A stretch of 15,876 nucleotides of DNA, taken from JAPOQD01 sp964620555 (lineage in GTDB: Bacteria > Pseudomonadota > Gammaproteobacteria > Pseudomonadales > Halieaceae). The notes under the pieces are model-generated. The model saw nothing but the letters and a program-made list of their open reading frames with translations, made no database searches and was not told the origin of the DNA. Made by a program: the position numbers and the translations under genes. Shown one piece after another: positions 14,695 through 15,876 of this stretch. The DNA is taken from contig CAZUGZ010000046.1 in the NCBI GenBank assembly GCA_964620555.1, positions 1 through 15,876 of the forward strand. Direction: 5' to 3'. The number at the start of each line of letters is the position of its first letter. Position 1 is the stretch's first letter.

Positions 14695-14756
14695 GGGCGT
14701 CTACAGAAAACAGGCTTCAAACATTCCCTGGAAATACCGGGATAGTCCAGACGCCT
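14695..14756. other. Inverted repeats between convergent genes
   Basis: GGGCGTCT (14695-14702) and AGACGCCT (14749-14756) can pair over 8 bases (one G-T) and enclose a smaller TCCC/GGGA hairpin (14725-14742). They lie between the stops of the NAD(P) enzyme and the RND pump. Without a T-run this is only a tentative bidirectional 3'-end structure. The remainder of 14662-14808 shows nothing else. Confidence 0.3.
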
Positions 14757-14808
14757 CCCGCGAAGACGGTCTCGCCGGTCAAGCTTCCTTGTCTGGCGCT
14801 CTCAAAAC

Positions 14809-15876
14809 TCAGTCTTTCAGCCGTCGGGCCCGCTTTTTCCAGAGATAGTAAACGGCTGGCAGGACCAGCAAGGTTAACATCACCGAACTCACCATCCCCC
14901 CCACCATGGGTGCCGCCAGGCGGCTCATCACCTCCGAACCCGTGCCAGATCCCATCATGATAGGTAACAGACCGGCAATCGTTGCGCTGGCCGTCATCAA
15001 CACCGGGCGCAACCGGAGACCGGCGCCCCTGGCCACGGAATCCTTCAATTCCTCATGGGTTACATTTCGTTTCTCACTGACTGCTCCGCGCCAGGACTGA
15101 TTCAGATAGACCAGCATTATCACGCCGGTTTCCACCGCCACACCGGCCAGTGCAATAAATCCGACGCCCACCGCGATCGAAAAGTTGAAACCCTGCCAGT
15201 ACATCAACCAAACGCTCCCCACCAGTGCAAAAGGTAACGTTCCCATAAGAATGGCGACTTCACTCAAGCTGCGAAAGCTCATGAACAGCAACAGGGCAAT
15301 AATGGCCAGTGTCAGGGGCACCACATAAGTCAGTTTTTCCTTGGCGCGCAGCATGTATTCGTATTGCCCGGACCAGTTGATGGAATAACCTGCGGGCAAA
15401 TCCAGTTCATCCCGAACGGTTGCCATGGCGTGTTTCACATAACTGCCAACATCCACTCCCTCGATATCAACAAAGGTCCAGCCATTGATACGGGAGTTTT
15501 CGCTCTTGATTCCGGGCGGTCCGTCCTCAATGAAGATGTCCGCCACATCGCCGAGGGCGATGCGGTGACCCGCCGGCGTCACCACCGGCAAGAGCGCCAA
15601 CTGTTCCGGGGAGTTCCTGTAGGATTGCGGGTACCGGATATTCACCGGATAGCGTTCCAGACCCTCAACGGTTTGCGTAACATTCATCCCACCGATTGCC
15701 GACGCAATCACCTGTTGTACATCGGCAATATTCAGGCCGAATCGGGAAGACTTTTCGCGGTCGATATCCACCTTGATATACCGCCCTCCGGCGACTCGCT
15801 CTGAATATACCGAAGCGGTGCCGGGCACGTTGCCCAAAATGCTTTCCAGGCGTTGGCCGATATCCTGAATCACCTC
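14809..15876 (-). CDS. cusA: CusA-type heavy-metal efflux RND transporter, C-terminal part
   Basis: The last 355 residues of an inner-membrane, proton-driven RND pump; the 5' end lies beyond base 15876 (full-length homologues are about 1040 residues). The frame is open to the edge, so the GTG at 15873 is not a real start. Visible are the periplasmic segment SVYSERVAGGRYIKVDIDR, the docking/porter part VIASAIGGMNVTQTVEG and five C-terminal membrane helices. Conserved stretches are VPLTLAIIALLLF, FIALAGVAVETGVIMLVYL, RPVLMTASATIAGLLPIMMGSG and EVMSRLAAPMVGGM. These match the HME subfamily (CusA/CzcA/SilA), closest in my memory to CusA for Cu(I)/Ag(I). The metal cannot be fixed because the substrate-binding methionine or acidic residues lie partly outside the window. 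It is convergent with the preceding gene and presumably ends a cusCBA-like operon. Confidence 0.93.
   Translation of the reverse strand, partial: EVIQDIGQRLESILGNVPGTASVYSERVAGGRYIKVDIDREKSSRFGLNIADVQQVIASAIGGMNVTQTVEGLERYPVNIRYPQSYRNSPEQLALLPVVTPAGHRIALGDVADIFIEDGPPGIKSENSRINGWTFVDIEGVDVGSYVKHAMATVRDELDLPAGYSINWSGQYEYMLRAKEKLTYVVPLTLAIIALLLFMSFRSLSEVAILMGTLPFALVGSVWLMYWQGFNFSIAVGVGFIALAGVAVETGVIMLVYLNQSWRGAVSEKRNVTHEELKDSVARGAGLRLRPVLMTASATIAGLLPIMMGSGTGSEVMSRLAAPMVGGMVSSVMLTLLVLPAVYYLWKKRARRLKD

Overview
The window looks like a metagenome-assembled contig from a marine-type gammaproteobacterium, possibly of the Cellvibrionales/Halieaceae/Spongiibacteraceae kind; that placement is a guess. 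The clues are an RNase E whose catalytic residues sit at E. coli numbering, a YccA orthologue, a complete tusDCBE relay, a 366-residue TrmA, and a dimeric-type dUTPase. A 100-N gap flanked by two identical 55-bp copies points to a short-read scaffold join.

Left part (1-8192), housekeeping. rne (+) is followed by a tRNA-Ser(UGA) gene with its own promoter, then yccA (membrane modulator of FtsH) and a strong intrinsic terminator. Next comes a tight plus-strand run: tusD-tusC-tusB-tusE (sulfur relay for 2-thiouridine at tRNA wobble U34), trmA (m5U54 of tRNA) and a pterin-4a-carbinolamine dehydratase. A dimeric MazG-fold dUTPase lies on the minus strand, convergent with the dehydratase and divergent from sfsA (+).

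Middle part (8265-14661), a catabolic-looking block. Two LLM-class flavin/F420 oxidoreductases of different subfamilies form a minus-strand pair. They are divergent from a nitronate-monooxygenase-family flavoprotein, which is followed by a FadD19-like acyl-CoA synthetase and a DapB-fold/amine-dehydrogenase-like NAD(P) enzyme. A perfect 16-bp palindrome sits between the -35 and -10 elements of the divergent promoter region, with TAAAAT-type hexamers facing both ways. The same 7-base half-site recurs in the candidate promoter of the acyl-CoA synthetase. This suggests one repressor controlling the whole block. Every family here reminds me of actinobacterial lipid/sterol catabolism, so an exported or shared isoprenoid/sterol-degradation module is the most interesting hypothesis in the window.

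Right edge (14809-15876). The C-terminal third of a CusA-type heavy-metal RND pump runs on the minus strand, convergent with the preceding gene and cut by the window end.

Other points of interest: a TusE with a second, DsrC-like cysteine 11 residues before the usual penultimate one; an RNase E tail with two NDPR motifs; and an assembly gap that splits the acyl-CoA synthetase but disappears if the two 55-bp copies are collapsed.
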